This document shows, one piece after another, positions 16,846-26,576 of a stretch of DNA of 35,580 nt. The position numbers and the translations under genes were made by a program. Source of the stretch: Scybalousia_A sp964639765. GTDB lineage: Bacteria > Bacteroidota > Bacteroidia > Bacteroidales > P3. Every line of letters starts with the position of its first letter. Position 1 is the stretch's first letter. The notes under the pieces were generated by a model. That model saw nothing but the letters and a program-made list of their open reading frames with translations, made no database searches and was not told where the DNA came from. The DNA is taken from NCBI GenBank assembly GCA_964639765.1, contig CAZXEN010000022.1, forward strand, positions 1 to 35,580. The letters are read 5' to 3'.

Positions 16846-17259
16846 TTATGACAGAAAATAATTGAGAGCCAGTTCGTATGATTTTAGTCCGAAACCTATA
16901 ATACTTCCTTTGCAGACAGGAGCAACAAGAGAGGTGTGGCGGAATTCTTCTCTTGCGAAGATATTTGAAATATGTACTTCCACAACAGGAGTCTTTATGC
17001 TTGCGATAGCATCTCTTATGACGACGGAAGTATGAGTGTAGCCTCCTGCATTGAGAATTATGGCATCAGCCTTGCTTTTTTGAAGTTCATCCACCAGTTC
17101 TCCTTCTATGTTTGATTGAAAATAATCTATCTGTACCTGAGGATATTTTTCTTTTAGTTCCATAAGGTAGGAAGAAAAGTCCTTTTCTCCATAAAAATCT
17201 TTCTCTCTTTGTCCCAAGAGGTTGAGATTGGCTCCGTTTATTATCTCTATTCTATTCAT
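16846..17259 (-). CDS. aroQ: Type II 3-dehydroquinate dehydratase
   Basis: Third step of the shikimate pathway: 3-dehydroquinate to 3-dehydroshikimate; dodecameric cytoplasmic enzyme. The 137-aa protein begins with the hallmark IEIINGANLNLLGQRE, followed by FYG with the catalytic Tyr at about residue 23. INAG-type substrate loop ILNAGGYTHTSVVIRDAI and the VEVHISNIFAREEFRHTS block with the catalytic His (about residue 96) are also present. The length is slightly shorter than the usual 140-150. Its start overlaps the end of the thioredoxin-like gene by 8 bases, so the two are co-transcribed. Confidence 0.96.
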   Translation of the reverse strand: MNRIEIINGANLNLLGQREKDFYGEKDFSSYLMELKEKYPQVQIDYFQSNIEGELVDELQKSKADAIILNAGGYTHTSVVIRDAIASIKTPVVEVHISNIFAREEFRHTSLVAPVCKGSIIGFGLKSYELALNYFLS

Positions 17260-17752
17260 ATTCCAAATCTTCTCTGTACATATTTATATATAGTATGCGT
17301 TTTTGTTTGTCTGCAACAAACAGTTCGGGAACTTTCCACAGCAGCTGTTTTATTAGTTGTAGTCTTTCTTCGCTATAGGCATTTATCCATTGTTCAGGCA
17401 TCTTTTTTACGGTCTTCTGCCAGACAGAATAGTCAATATCCGGTGCTATGGTAAGGAAAACAAGCGTTTTTTCTTTGATTGCCTTGTTTATGTTTTTGTC
17501 TTTTTTCAGATGCTTTATTTCCTTTTTGCAATGATCACAGAAAGGATCATAAAAAAAGATATATATGCTGTCTGTCTGCAAGGAATATAAGTTCTGCTGT
17601 CGGCTTGTGTCCTCTGAACTTACGAAAGAGAAGTCTCTTATGTAGGTTCCGTAGTGTTGATTGCTGTACTTGTCAAAAAAAGACAGCGAATCCTCTTGAG
17701 AAAACGACAAGAACACCCACAAACTGCTTAATATGAAAAAAATAAAACGCAT
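17252..17752 (-). CDS. Secreted thioredoxin-like protein with CDHC motif
   Basis: Protein of 166 aa with a signal peptide (about residues 1-19, ending LSFSQ). The C-terminal half has the thioredoxin strand IYIFFYDPFCDHCKKEIKHL with a CxxC pair (CDHC), then a PELFVADKQKRILY strand, where Pro matches the cis-Pro position of thioredoxins. It resembles the DUF5106/TlpA-like proteins of Bacteroidota. Its start codon shares one base with the stop of the upstream nuclease gene (TGATG arrangement), suggesting translational coupling, and it overlaps aroQ by 8 bases. A periplasmic disulfide role is an inference; the partner is not evident. Confidence 0.82.
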   Translation of the reverse strand: MRFIFFILSSLWVFLSFSQEDSLSFFDKYSNQHYGTYIRDFSFVSSEDTSRQQNLYSLQTDSIYIFFYDPFCDHCKKEIKHLKKDKNINKAIKEKTLVFLTIAPDIDYSVWQKTVKKMPEQWINAYSEERLQLIKQLLWKVPELFVADKQKRILYINMYREDLEYE

Positions 17753-19155
17753 CAGATTTCTATTTTGTCTCTTTTCTCAGGAATAAGTACGTTATTGAAT
17801 CCATGGGAAGCAAGGGTTTTTGCAAAATGTTTTTGAGTTTTTTCTTCGCCATGGACAACTATGACCTGTTTTACTTGATTGCGGTCCTGATGATCAATAA
17901 AGCGTATCAACTCTCTACAGTCCGCATGGGCAGAATAGGATTCAAGTTTTCTGATGTCTGCTCTGACTTTATGGGATACTCCAAATATGGAAACGACTTT
18001 ATCTCCCTTGAGAATACGATAGCCTAATGTGCTGGGAGAACAATAACCTACTCCAAGTATTGTTGTAGATTTCTTCTCAATGTTGTTTGCTATGTGATGC
18101 TTTACTCTTCCTGCTTCCATCATACCGCTTGCAGAGATAATAATACAAGGTTCCATGGAGAAATTCAGCTCTTTGCTTTCCTTGGAAGATTGAATGTAGC
18201 GCAACCTGTCAAAACCAAAAGGGTCAGGATCTTGTCTCATAAATTCAATCATTGAATCGTTGAAACTTTCTGTGTGAAGTTTGAATATATTTGTTGCATT
18301 TACGCTTAGAGGAGAATCAACATAGACATCTATGTTAGGCAGTTTGCCTTCTTCCCAAAGGGTATTTAGGACAAAGATTATCTCCTGTGCTCTTCCGACA
18401 GCAAAAGAAGGAATGATAAGTTTGCCTTGTTTTTGAATACATGTGTATTTTACAACCTCCAGCAAATCATCATCGCTTTGGGTTACAGGTTTGTGTTCCC
18501 TGTCTCCGTATGTTGATTCCATTATTATGTAATCTGCTTGTGGAAAAGGCTGAGGTTTTTTCAGGATTCTTCCTTCGTATCTTCCAATGTCTCCAGTGAA
18601 AGCTATACGTGTAGGTTCAGGTCTATTGTTACTAAAGATTTTCAGGTTGCATGTAGCAGAACCAAGAATATGACCATTATCCGTGAACATAAGTGAAAAA
18701 TCCCCGAACTTCATTTCTCTGTCGTACGGAATGCTGACAAAATACTGCAGGGCTAAACGGGCATCTTCTTCCGTATAGATTGGTTCTATGGTGCTTTTGC
18801 CTTGTTTTTCCCGTTTTTTGTTGAATGTTATGGTATCCAGTTCTTGTATCCTTCCACTGTCAGGAAGCATTATTGCACATAAATCTCTTGTTGCAGGGGT
18901 GCAAAAAACAGTACCTCTGAAACCTTTTTTTATAATGTAGGGAATAAGTCCTGAATGATCTATGTGAGCATGAGATAATACAAGATAATCAACTTCGTTT
19001 GGCTCAAAGCCCAAGTCTATGTTATCATTGTAAGTTTCCATGCCTTTGCCTTGATACAACCCACAGTCCAAAAGAATCTTTGTTCCGTTATCCGTTGTTA
19101 TCAGATGTTTGCTTCCTGTTACTTCTCTGGTAGCTCCTAAAAACTGTATTGTCAT
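17752..19155 (-). CDS. MBL-fold beta-CASP RNA-processing nuclease
   Basis: Zinc-dependent ribonuclease-like protein of 467 aa. The metallo-beta-lactamase core shows HAHIDH (His62, His64, Asp66, His67), the D in AFTGDIGRYEG, and later ligands. The beta-CASP insertion holds IMESTYGDREH, FAVGRAQE and VDSPLSVNATNIF (motif A-B region). IISASGMMEAGRVKHHI and SYSAHADCREL contain motif C and the last His ligands, followed by the KQVIVVHGE strand. This is the exonuclease-like CPSF/YsH1-type found in many bacteria, distinct from RNase J by its shorter length. It is the first gene of the three-gene unit with the thioredoxin-like gene and aroQ. The RNA target is unknown. Confidence 0.9.
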   Translation of the reverse strand: MTIQFLGATREVTGSKHLITTDNGTKILLDCGLYQGKGMETYNDNIDLGFEPNEVDYLVLSHAHIDHSGLIPYIIKKGFRGTVFCTPATRDLCAIMLPDSGRIQELDTITFNKKREKQGKSTIEPIYTEEDARLALQYFVSIPYDREMKFGDFSLMFTDNGHILGSATCNLKIFSNNRPEPTRIAFTGDIGRYEGRILKKPQPFPQADYIIMESTYGDREHKPVTQSDDDLLEVVKYTCIQKQGKLIIPSFAVGRAQEIIFVLNTLWEEGKLPNIDVYVDSPLSVNATNIFKLHTESFNDSMIEFMRQDPDPFGFDRLRYIQSSKESKELNFSMEPCIIISASGMMEAGRVKHHIANNIEKKSTTILGVGYCSPSTLGYRILKGDKVVSIFGVSHKVRADIRKLESYSAHADCRELIRFIDHQDRNQVKQVIVVHGEEKTQKHFAKTLASHGFNNVLIPEKRDKIEI

Positions 19156-19311
19156 AATAAATATATATATAACTTAAATATCGTGCAAATTTACAAAAAA
19201 TAGATAATAATGATGTTTTTTACGGAATATTTCTTGTTTAAATTCTGATAAATTAATCTGATTTATTCCTATAGGGAAATCAGTTCTTGTAAAATATTTT
19301 ATGAATAAAAG

Positions 19312-19341
19312 TTTGTAGAAACAGAAAAAGTTGTAATTTTG
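19312..19341 (+). promoter_or_regulatory. Putative promoter of the Omp28-like lipoprotein gene
   Basis: TTTG (19312-19315), 18-bp spacer, TAATTTTG (19334-19341); the start codon follows at 19373. A second -7-like box, TAAATTTG on the minus strand at 19193-19186, probably serves the divergent nuclease gene, though no -33 box is visible for it. Confidence 0.65.
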
Positions 19342-19372
19342 TGCAAATTGGGAAAATTTAATACAAAGAACT

Positions 19373-20203
19373 ATGAAAAACATACAAGTAATACTATTGT
19401 CCATAGTCGCAACCTTTGTTTTCTTTGCGTGTGATGACTATAAGGAAGAAGAATTCTTGAAACCCGTGGGTTCAGAAATTGCAGAGGATATACCTGTTAC
19501 AAAAACACAGAATTATCAGTCTGTATTGTTGGAAGAACATACAGGATGGGGTTGTAACAACTGTCCTCGTGCTGCAGAGAAACTGGAAGATTTGAAAGAA
19601 ACATTTGGTGATAAACTGATAGGTGTCGCTATACATGGAGGAACACTTGCCAAACCAGGGAAATCAAATAACTATCTTGATTTAACAACAGAATATGGTG
19701 ATGATTTGGTAAATAAATTTGGAATAAATGCAAGACCTAATGGAATAATAAACAGAAATAACACGGCAATACAATATTCTGACTGGGAGAGTACAATAAA
19801 TTCAGAGCTGTCTTCAATGCCTCGTTGTTTAAATATAGGATTAGGAGTAAAGGAAGCGGGAGATCGTTTGCTTGTTGGAGTGGAATTTTCTTTCCTGACA
19901 AATATAAGTGATGAACTGCTTCTTACTTTGGTCGTTGTGGAAGATGATATTATAGGCGTTCAAAGAGATGGTAATGACAAAATAGAAAATTATGTGTTCA
20001 AAAATGTTTTAAGAAAAAATCCTCTTATTGATGTTCCTGTAAATACTGCTGATGTTGCCGCCAATGAAACAATGAAGAAAAATTACAGTATTAAAGTGGA
20101 TTCAACATGGAATCTTGATAATTGCAGGGTTGTCGCTATTGTAACAAATAAAAATACAGGCAAAGTTTTGCAGACAAATGAAATTTTTATAAAAAATTCC
20201 TAA
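19373..20203 (+). CDS. Omp28-related lipoprotein with thioredoxin-like fold
   Basis: Protein of 276 aa. A lipoprotein signal peptide ends in VFFAC, with Cys20 as the probable lipidation site, followed by DDYKEEE. The segment VLLEEHTGWGCNNCPRAAEKL has the CxxC pair at Cys61 and Cys64 and is the signature of Omp28 and related outer-membrane proteins of Bacteroidota (first named in Porphyromonas). The C-terminal half is beta-rich, with the NCRVVAIVTNKNTGKVLQTNE end seen in Omp28 proteins. It probably faces the periplasm or the surface at the outer membrane. A redox role is suggested by the fold, not shown. Confidence 0.87.
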   Translation: MKNIQVILLSIVATFVFFACDDYKEEEFLKPVGSEIAEDIPVTKTQNYQSVLLEEHTGWGCNNCPRAAEKLEDLKETFGDKLIGVAIHGGTLAKPGKSNNYLDLTTEYGDDLVNKFGINARPNGIINRNNTAIQYSDWESTINSELSSMPRCLNIGLGVKEAGDRLLVGVEFSFLTNISDELLLTLVVVEDDIIGVQRDGNDKIENYVFKNVLRKNPLIDVPVNTADVAANETMKKNYSIKVDSTWNLDNCRVVAIVTNKNTGKVLQTNEIFIKNS

Positions 20204-20208
20204 ATTTG

Positions 20209-20240
20209 TTTGTTTTTTATAAAAACTTGTAGTACTTTTG
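20209..20240 (+). promoter_or_regulatory. Putative promoter of the small T9SS-tail protein gene
   Basis: TTTG (20209-20212), 20-bp spacer, TACTTTTG (20233-20240) followed by C; start codon at 20283. Confidence 0.7.
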
Positions 20241-20282
20241 CAGCCGAATTATAAAGGTGTTAATTAATAAAAAGATACAGAG

Positions 20283-21023
20283 ATGAAAAGAATATATTTG
20301 ATATTAGTTTTATTGTTTGGTGTGTTTGTGGTAAATGCTCAAGTTTTCAAACTTTCATACATAGAAAGGGAAAGTGGAGACTCTCTTGTCTTTACCGATG
20401 CTTGCCATATACTGTTGGACCCGGAAGAAGACTTTAATGCGACTTTTGTTTATTTCGAAAATATTTCAGGACAGGATGTAAATTATCGTATTCAACTTTC
20501 AGACATTACTCTTTCTCAAGATGCAACGGTTCAAATGTGTTTCAATGGTCTTTGTCTGGAGACTCTTGTTTCTGATGTACAGACTTTGCCTGCAGGTGAA
20601 GTTATGAAGCATTTTGACCTTGCTTACACTTATCCGACAATGGATATTTCACGTTTAAAGGTTAATTTCCTTGCTGCAGAAAGTGAAGAAGTTTTGCAGT
20701 CTTTTGATGTGACCTATAGTGAAACTATGGAACAAGTAGCAATTCCAAAAGTAGAAAAGAATGTTAATTTGTCTTTGTCTGCTTCTCCTATACCTGCATC
20801 AAGCTATACTAACATTCGTTATTCAATACCTGTACAATACAGAAATGCAAACATTGTCATAAGAAATCCTCTTGGAACAGTGGTTGCAAAATATAATGTT
20901 CCAACAGGAAAGAATGGAAAAGTAAATGTAAATGTTGCAGGATTTAATTCAGGAATGTATTTCTATTCCATAGTAGCAGACGGTAAAACTCTTTCAACAA
21001 AGAAACTTATAGTTAAACATTAA
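20283..21023 (+). CDS. Small secreted protein with T9SS type A sorting domain
   Basis: Protein of 246 aa: a signal peptide (residues 1-20, ending VVNAQ), a beta-rich middle of about 130 residues with one Cys pair (MCFNGLC), and a C-terminal T9SS sorting domain (about residues 165-246) with ASPIPASSYTNIRY, VIRNPLGTVVAKY and GMYFYSIVADGKTLSTKKLIVKH. The Bacteroidota motif PxPxxxxxxIxY is intact, so it should be exported by the T9SS to the surface or medium. The middle part resembles small immunoglobulin-like folds, but no family can be named. Own promoter and terminator; preceded by the Omp28-like gene. Confidence 0.8.
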   Translation: MKRIYLILVLLFGVFVVNAQVFKLSYIERESGDSLVFTDACHILLDPEEDFNATFVYFENISGQDVNYRIQLSDITLSQDATVQMCFNGLCLETLVSDVQTLPAGEVMKHFDLAYTYPTMDISRLKVNFLAAESEEVLQSFDVTYSETMEQVAIPKVEKNVNLSLSASPIPASSYTNIRYSIPVQYRNANIVIRNPLGTVVAKYNVPTGKNGKVNVNVAGFNSGMYFYSIVADGKTLSTKKLIVKH

Positions 21024-21048
21024 TAAATAGTATTTTTTATAGCTACAG

Positions 21049-21090
21049 AAAACAAGTGTGATTTGCGTTTAATTACACTTGTTTTTTGTT
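21049..21090 (+). terminator. Terminator of the small T9SS-tail gene
   Basis: AAAACAAGTGT (21049-21059) pairs with ACACTTGTTTT (21075-21085), then T residues. Confidence 0.85.
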
Positions 21091-21128
21091 GAAAGGTAAA
21101 ACATAGGCGATGTCAAGTTGTTTATAAT

Positions 21129-24100
21129 ATGTTGTTCAATAGAATTAAAAGAAATATACTTTATACTATAGTTACCCTGTTTGCACTTACTTTTATATGG
21201 GGGGCTTTTACAATTTCATTTCCTCATATTCAACTTGAGAAATTTGAATCCCGTATAAACAGGGTATATAATCAAATTGAACAAAAAGGAGAAAGATTTC
21301 AATTTAAGGGAGACAGTCTGATATATTGGTCAACAAATACCATTCCTGTCAAAAATATGATTATGGACAATAATCAAATAGCATTCATAGGTAATGGCAT
21401 TTATCTGAAAAAGACAATTCAAAGACACGACACTACAACTCTTTATCTCTATCTTGTAAAAAACAATTACAGAATACTGAATGTTTATAATCAAAATCAC
21501 TTCAACAAGCCTTTTGGTTTAAGTGACAGTATAAATATTTCTTTACAAAAGACATCTTTCCCAATTAGGATAAACAACAAAACTGCATTTTTTTTAGACA
21601 CTTCACATTACGACAATATTCCTAATCCTTTCCATCTGTTTATATTGGATTTGCTTGTTCTTGTTTCTGTCTTTTTTACCCTCATGATGCTTATTTCTCT
21701 TATAAAGCAAAAAACTGTTTCCAAACTCCATTCTATTCCGTTCTTATTGCTGATATATTTTCTTAATGCTTATCTGGTATATTATCTTTGTTCCAAAAAC
21801 CCGGATATTTCTTTTTATCTCTACACTTCCAATATTAATTATACCAACATATTGTTCTTCCTTATATTGACTTTTTCTGGTTTTATTGTTTATACTCTTA
21901 CAAACAAGTTTCTTCTTTCCTCTTCCAGCAAAAGATTTCTGTTGTCCAAAAAACTGCTGATATTATTGCTTATCTCCGTTATCTATGGTTCTGTTATGGC
22001 TATTTTCCATCATATCAATTTGGAGACAATGGCGGAACAGAAAGCCTTGTCTCTTTCCAACCGGCGTAATTTTGAAACGGAGACTCATTTTGTCCATCAC
22101 ATTCTATCTTTGGAAAGTGATACATCCTTTGCCGATTTCCTTAATACAAAGAAATATGCTATGGCGGAAGATTATGTTGAAAATGTTTATTTCAGCGATA
22201 TTTCCGATAATTATCATATAGGAACTTTGATTTTTCAAGATAATGATTCCATGCTTATCCAACCTACAAACTACAAAGTAAGTATCCTTGCTTATGTGGA
22301 AAACAGAATTTCACAGGCAAGAAGAATTGACACTGTACTTTGTTGGGTAGAGGACAACGAATACGATGATAATAATACCTATATTTATTTCTGCAAAAGC
22401 GAGGACGTAAATATTTTTGTGGAGTGTTTAAAAAAGAAGAACTCAAAGAATATGAACTATTCAAGATTGCTTTTTGTTGATGAAGAACTGAAGGACAATA
22501 TTTTTAGTTATGCACGTTATCACAACCAGCATCTGGTATATTCATCAGGAGAAAGGAATTTTGCAAACATTGTTACCGTGTCTTCCTCTAAATGGATAAA
22601 CGAAAAAAACTATAGAACGTATTATTTGCACGATGGTTCTGATACCTATTTGGTTAGTTATCCCTATAGATTGCCATATAATCTTCTTGGAGCCATTTCA
22701 TTGTTTTTCCTTTTGCTTATACTCCTTACTGGAATGGATTCCCTTATATTGGCCTCTACCAGGATAAAGAACTTTTCTCTTGGCATACGTTCTTACATAC
22801 TATTCTCTCTTGTCGGTTCTTTTATTGTAGGTGTAACTATTTCGGGATTTTTTAGTATAAGGAGCATACGGGAGTTTAATCAAACATTCAATGCAAACAA
22901 TTTGAAAGAAAAAACCTTAAGCATAAAATATGAAATAGAGCATTTTCTCAACACAAATTCACAAGCCGAGCTTCAAAACAAGGTTCTCAGCCTGTCCAAT
23001 ACTTTTCTTACAGACATAAATTTATTTGACACCAACAATACACTTGTTTGTACATCGCAGCCCACTGTTTATGAGCAAGGCTTTTTGTTGGACAAAATAA
23101 ATCCCGAGGCAAGACAGGAGACAAACAATGTTACGAACATTTATACAAATGAACAGATAGGAAAGCTGAAATTCTCCGCTTCGTATGTTCCTATTGTGGA
23201 TTATGCAGGCAAGACTCTTTACTATCTGAATATACCTTTCATTAATCAGCAAAAGATAATGGAGCAAAACATTAACAAGCTTATAAACAACTTTATAAAT
23301 ATGTTTTTGTTTTGGGCTAATATCTCGATAATTATATTTCTGATGATAAGTGATGTGATAACAAAGCCAATGCAACTTTTGAAAGACAAACTGAAGAAAG
23401 TAGAAATTGACGGCACAAATGAAAAAATTGTTTGGCAGAAAGAAGATGAAATAGGAGACCTGATAAAAAGCTATAATTTGATGATAGAAAAAATAGAGGC
23501 AAGTTCCTATCTTTTAAAACAGCAGGAAAGATATAATTCATGGAGAGAGCTGGCCAAGCAAGTTGCTCACGATATTAACAACCCTCTTACACCTATGAAA
23601 CTCTCCATTCAGTATCTTCAGAAGATATACAATGAAAAGCCGGAGCTGTTTCCTCAAAAGTTTGCTTCCCTTTCTTCTTCGCTTATTTCTCAGATAGACT
23701 CTATTTCCTCCATAGCTTCAGAATTGAACAACTATGGCAAGCCTTCACCTGCAAAGAAAGAAAAAACAGATATTGTAGAATGCATCACTGTTGCCAAGAA
23801 CTTGTTTGAAAACTCCAATGATGTAAAGATAAGCATTTATTCACAAAAAGACCATATATATGTCTTGGGAGATTTTCAGCCTTTTGCGAGAATATTCAAC
23901 AATCTGTTGAAGAATTCATATCAAGCTATAAAGGACAGGGAAGATGGTGAAATAAACATAACGGTAAAAGAAGACCTTTCTTTCTGTGTGATTTCTATTT
24001 CAGACAATGGCTGCGGGATAAAAGAAGGAGACTTCAGCAAAATATTCTCACCTCACTTTACTACAAAACAAGATGGCAACGGTATAGGCCTTACTATAGT

Positions 24101-24221
24101 AAAAAACATAGTGGAAAGCTATGACGGGACAATAACTTTTCAGAGTAAAGAGAATGAAGGAACAACGTTTTATATAAGTCTTCAACTTTTTGCAAACGGT
24201 GATGATAAGAATCAAAAATAA
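21129..24221 (+). CDS. NtrY-like transmembrane sensor histidine kinase
   Basis: Protein of 1030 aa. One N-terminal TM (about residues 10-30), an extracytoplasmic stretch, four more TMs (about 165-290), a second large extracytoplasmic domain (about 295-515), two TMs (about 520-575), a third sensor loop and a last TM (about 705-730). A HAMP linker (about 735-790) follows. The kinase core has the H-box AKQVAHDINNPLTPM with the phospho-acceptor His814, N-box NNLLKNSYQAI near 924, G1 DNGCGI near 960 and G2 NGIGLTI near 984. The H-box with NPLTPM is of the NtrY type. No response regulator lies next to it. The patatin gene starts 13 bases downstream, so the two may be co-transcribed. The signal is unknown. 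Confidence 0.9.
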   Translation: MLFNRIKRNILYTIVTLFALTFIWGAFTISFPHIQLEKFESRINRVYNQIEQKGERFQFKGDSLIYWSTNTIPVKNMIMDNNQIAFIGNGIYLKKTIQRHDTTTLYLYLVKNNYRILNVYNQNHFNKPFGLSDSINISLQKTSFPIRINNKTAFFLDTSHYDNIPNPFHLFILDLLVLVSVFFTLMMLISLIKQKTVSKLHSIPFLLLIYFLNAYLVYYLCSKNPDISFYLYTSNINYTNILFFLILTFSGFIVYTLTNKFLLSSSSKRFLLSKKLLILLLISVIYGSVMAIFHHINLETMAEQKALSLSNRRNFETETHFVHHILSLESDTSFADFLNTKKYAMAEDYVENVYFSDISDNYHIGTLIFQDNDSMLIQPTNYKVSILAYVENRISQARRIDTVLCWVEDNEYDDNNTYIYFCKSEDVNIFVECLKKKNSKNMNYSRLLFVDEELKDNIFSYARYHNQHLVYSSGERNFANIVTVSSSKWINEKNYRTYYLHDGSDTYLVSYPYRLPYNLLGAISLFFLLLILLTGMDSLILASTRIKNFSLGIRSYILFSLVGSFIVGVTISGFFSIRSIREFNQTFNANNLKEKTLSIKYEIEHFLNTNSQAELQNKVLSLSNTFLTDINLFDTNNTLVCTSQPTVYEQGFLLDKINPEARQETNNVTNIYTNEQIGKLKFSASYVPIVDYAGKTLYYLNIPFINQQKIMEQNINKLINNFINMFLFWANISIIIFLMISDVITKPMQLLKDKLKKVEIDGTNEKIVWQKEDEIGDLIKSYNLMIEKIEASSYLLKQQERYNSWRELAKQVAHDINNPLTPMKLSIQYLQKIYNEKPELFPQKFASLSSSLISQIDSISSIASELNNYGKPSPAKKEKTDIVECITVAKNLFENSNDVKISIYSQKDHIYVLGDFQPFARIFNNLLKNSYQAIKDREDGEINITVKEDLSFCVISISDNGCGIKEGDFSKIFSPHFTTKQDGNGIGLTIVKNIVESYDGTITFQSKENEGTTFYISLQLFANGDDKNQK

Positions 24222-24234
24222 CAATACTATTACT

Positions 24235-26448
24235 ATGAAAAGAATCTTTTTCTTGCTCCTGACCTTATGTTTACTGTTTCATACACAGGCACAAAATACA
24301 CCGGAAAGAAAGAAAGTTGCTGTTGTTTTGTCTGGAGGAGGAGCAAAAGGCACAGCACATATAGGGGCTTTAAAAGTTCTTCAGGATGCAAATATCCCGA
24401 TAGATATGATAGTAGGTACATCTATGGGCGCATTAATGGGAGGACTGTATTCCATAGGTTATACTGCAGAGATGCTGGATTCTCTTGTCAGAATACAAGA
24501 CTGGTCTTTTTTGTTGTCAGACAAGATAGATATACGAGAAATGGATATATTGCAGCGGGAAATGAAGAATACTTATATTCTTTCCGTTTCTTTCAACAAC
24601 GTAGGAAAGCTATCCATAGGCAAACCGGGGTTTATTAAAGGCAAGAATCTTGCAAATCTTTTTTCCAAGCTTACTCTTGGTTATCACGATAGTCTGGATT
24701 TTAATTCCCTGCCTATTCCTTTTGCCTGTGTTGCAACAGATATGGTGGATTTCAAGGAAGTTGATTTTCATTCAGGTAATCTTGCAACCGCAATGCGTGC
24801 TTCCATGAGTATCCCTGCTGTTTTTACGCCAGTAAAGCTTGATTCCATGGTTTTGGTTGATGGAGGTTTGAAGAACAATTTCCCTGCTGATGTTGCAAAA
24901 CAAATGGGTGCAGATATAATAATAGGTGTCTCTGTGCAGAATGAAATGAATAAATCTCCTGAATATTTTGATAACACTCTTGCAGTCCTCAACCAGCTTA
25001 TGGATGTTAATACCCAAGCAAAGGCAGAAGAAAATATTTCCATGTGTGATGTCTTTATCAGGGTAAATGTGGAAGGATACAGTGCGGCAAGTTTCAACAA
25101 CGAGGCAATAGACGACCTTATTGGTAGAGGAGAACATGCAGCAAGAGAACATTGGCAGGATATTATTGACCTGAAAAACAAGATAGGAATAACAGACGAA
25201 ACGGATATAAAAAGACCTAAGCCTTATAGGATACTGAACCAAAAGATAAGAATGAAATTAAGCGAGGTTAATTTCAACAAAATGGAAAAGCAGGACAAAG
25301 AGTTTTTGCAGGACAAGTTTAACTTCAAAAGTGGAGGCACAACCACTATTGACAGCATAGAAAAAGCAATGACCATGCTCCGTAGCCAGTTTTTCTATAA
25401 TGACGTCTCTTATCAGATAAGATATCTTAAAGATGGTTATGGGCTGAACATTGAGACCGAAGGCAAGAAGGCTGGAGAGTTTAGACTTGGAGTAAGGTTT
25501 GACAATGAAGAAAAAGTATCCATGCAGTTGTATGGTACTAATTTCATTAATTTTGTTTTCCCTGTGAGACTGCAAGGCACTTTGCGTTTAGGAAAACGGA
25601 CAATGGTTTCATTGGAATCAGTCTTCAATACAACCAAACCTTATACTTTCAGCCTTTCATACGTTTTCAGGCATCAGGATATAAATGTTTATTATCATGC
25701 GAGCAGGGATCTCAATCCTGTTTACAACCAACACCAGTTTAATCTGAAACTTGCCAACATAACGGCAAAGAACTTCTTTCTTGATGTTTTTGTCCGTTGG
25801 GATTATTTTAGAAACGGAGACCTTTTATATGGTAAAAAATCACAGATCGTTTATCTTCCTGCCACTCATCTCTGGTCTTATCATGGCAAACTGAGGTATG
25901 ATAACACAGATGCCAAGTATTTTGCCACAAAAGGAAGAAAACGGGAGATAGAATATGCACTCTATACAGACAATTTCTATAAATACTTTTCTCATGCACC
26001 TTTGCACATGTTTTCTTTGGCGTTTTCCAGAAACATAGACCTGAAACACGATTATGTTTTGGAGCCTATGCTTTATGGAAGAAGCGTTTATGGGAAAGAT
26101 ATGCCAACTGTTTTGCGTAATTTTTTGGGAGGAGAATATTTTTCTCATTATGTGGAGCAGCAAATGCCATTTGCGGGAATAGACAATGTGGAAATAGTGG
26201 AAGACAACTTTGTAGCCTTGCAGTTAAGTCTGAGAAAACAAATATTGAAACACAATTATATATCATTGTCTGCCTCCATGGGATACAAGCATGACAAGAT
26301 GAAAGAAATACTTTCCGAAAGTCCTCTTTGGGGAACGAGGTTATCTTATGCTTACAATTCCATTATCGGGCCTATAGGAGCTTCTGTCGGTTACTCAAAC
26401 AGGACAAAACAGCCTTATCTGTTCGTAAATATTGGTTACGAGTTCTGA
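24235..26448 (+). CDS. Patatin-like phospholipase with C-terminal beta-barrel (type V-like)
   Basis: Outer-membrane protein of 737 aa. Signal peptide at residues 1-20 (ending HTQAQ). The patatin domain (about 25-270) has the oxyanion loop LSGGGAKGTAHIGAL, the nucleophile elbow GTSMG with Ser63, and the catalytic Asp209 in VDGGLKNNFP. A POTRA-like linker (about 310-400) and a 16-strand-like barrel of the Omp85/TpsB type follow, ending in ...FVNIGYEF with the terminal aromatic residue. This is the PlpD-like layout (type Vd secretion). The start is placed at 24235 because the signal peptide begins there; the longer frame from 24190 overlaps the kinase gene. Lipid substrate and cleavage of the patatin part are unknown. 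Confidence 0.92.
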   Translation: MKRIFFLLLTLCLLFHTQAQNTPERKKVAVVLSGGGAKGTAHIGALKVLQDANIPIDMIVGTSMGALMGGLYSIGYTAEMLDSLVRIQDWSFLLSDKIDIREMDILQREMKNTYILSVSFNNVGKLSIGKPGFIKGKNLANLFSKLTLGYHDSLDFNSLPIPFACVATDMVDFKEVDFHSGNLATAMRASMSIPAVFTPVKLDSMVLVDGGLKNNFPADVAKQMGADIIIGVSVQNEMNKSPEYFDNTLAVLNQLMDVNTQAKAEENISMCDVFIRVNVEGYSAASFNNEAIDDLIGRGEHAAREHWQDIIDLKNKIGITDETDIKRPKPYRILNQKIRMKLSEVNFNKMEKQDKEFLQDKFNFKSGGTTTIDSIEKAMTMLRSQFFYNDVSYQIRYLKDGYGLNIETEGKKAGEFRLGVRFDNEEKVSMQLYGTNFINFVFPVRLQGTLRLGKRTMVSLESVFNTTKPYTFSLSYVFRHQDINVYYHASRDLNPVYNQHQFNLKLANITAKNFFLDVFVRWDYFRNGDLLYGKKSQIVYLPATHLWSYHGKLRYDNTDAKYFATKGRKREIEYALYTDNFYKYFSHAPLHMFSLAFSRNIDLKHDYVLEPMLYGRSVYGKDMPTVLRNFLGGEYFSHYVEQQMPFAGIDNVEIVEDNFVALQLSLRKQILKHNYISLSASMGYKHDKMKEILSESPLWGTRLSYAYNSIIGPIGASVGYSNRTKQPYLFVNIGYEF

Positions 26449-26510
26449 TGCATATCCGAAAAAGACTGTGTCAATAAAGTATTCTTGCTTTAAAAGACAG
26501 ATATACAAGT

Positions 26511-26560
26511 AAAAACATCTGTTCATTGGGATAATTCCAATCAGATGTTTTTCTTTTTTT
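26511..26560. terminator. Terminator between the patatin and glycosyltransferase genes
   Basis: AAAAACATCTG (26511-26521) pairs with CAGATGTTTTT (26542-26552), followed by CTTTTTT; A residues on the left give T residues on the minus strand. It lies between convergent genes and probably works both ways. Confidence 0.85.
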
Positions 26561-26576
26561 AGTGAAATCCTGCTTT

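Noticed and set aside
24190..24234. Upstream start of the patatin gene within the kinase gene
   Set aside because: The signal peptide begins at 24235, and the upstream part would bury it.
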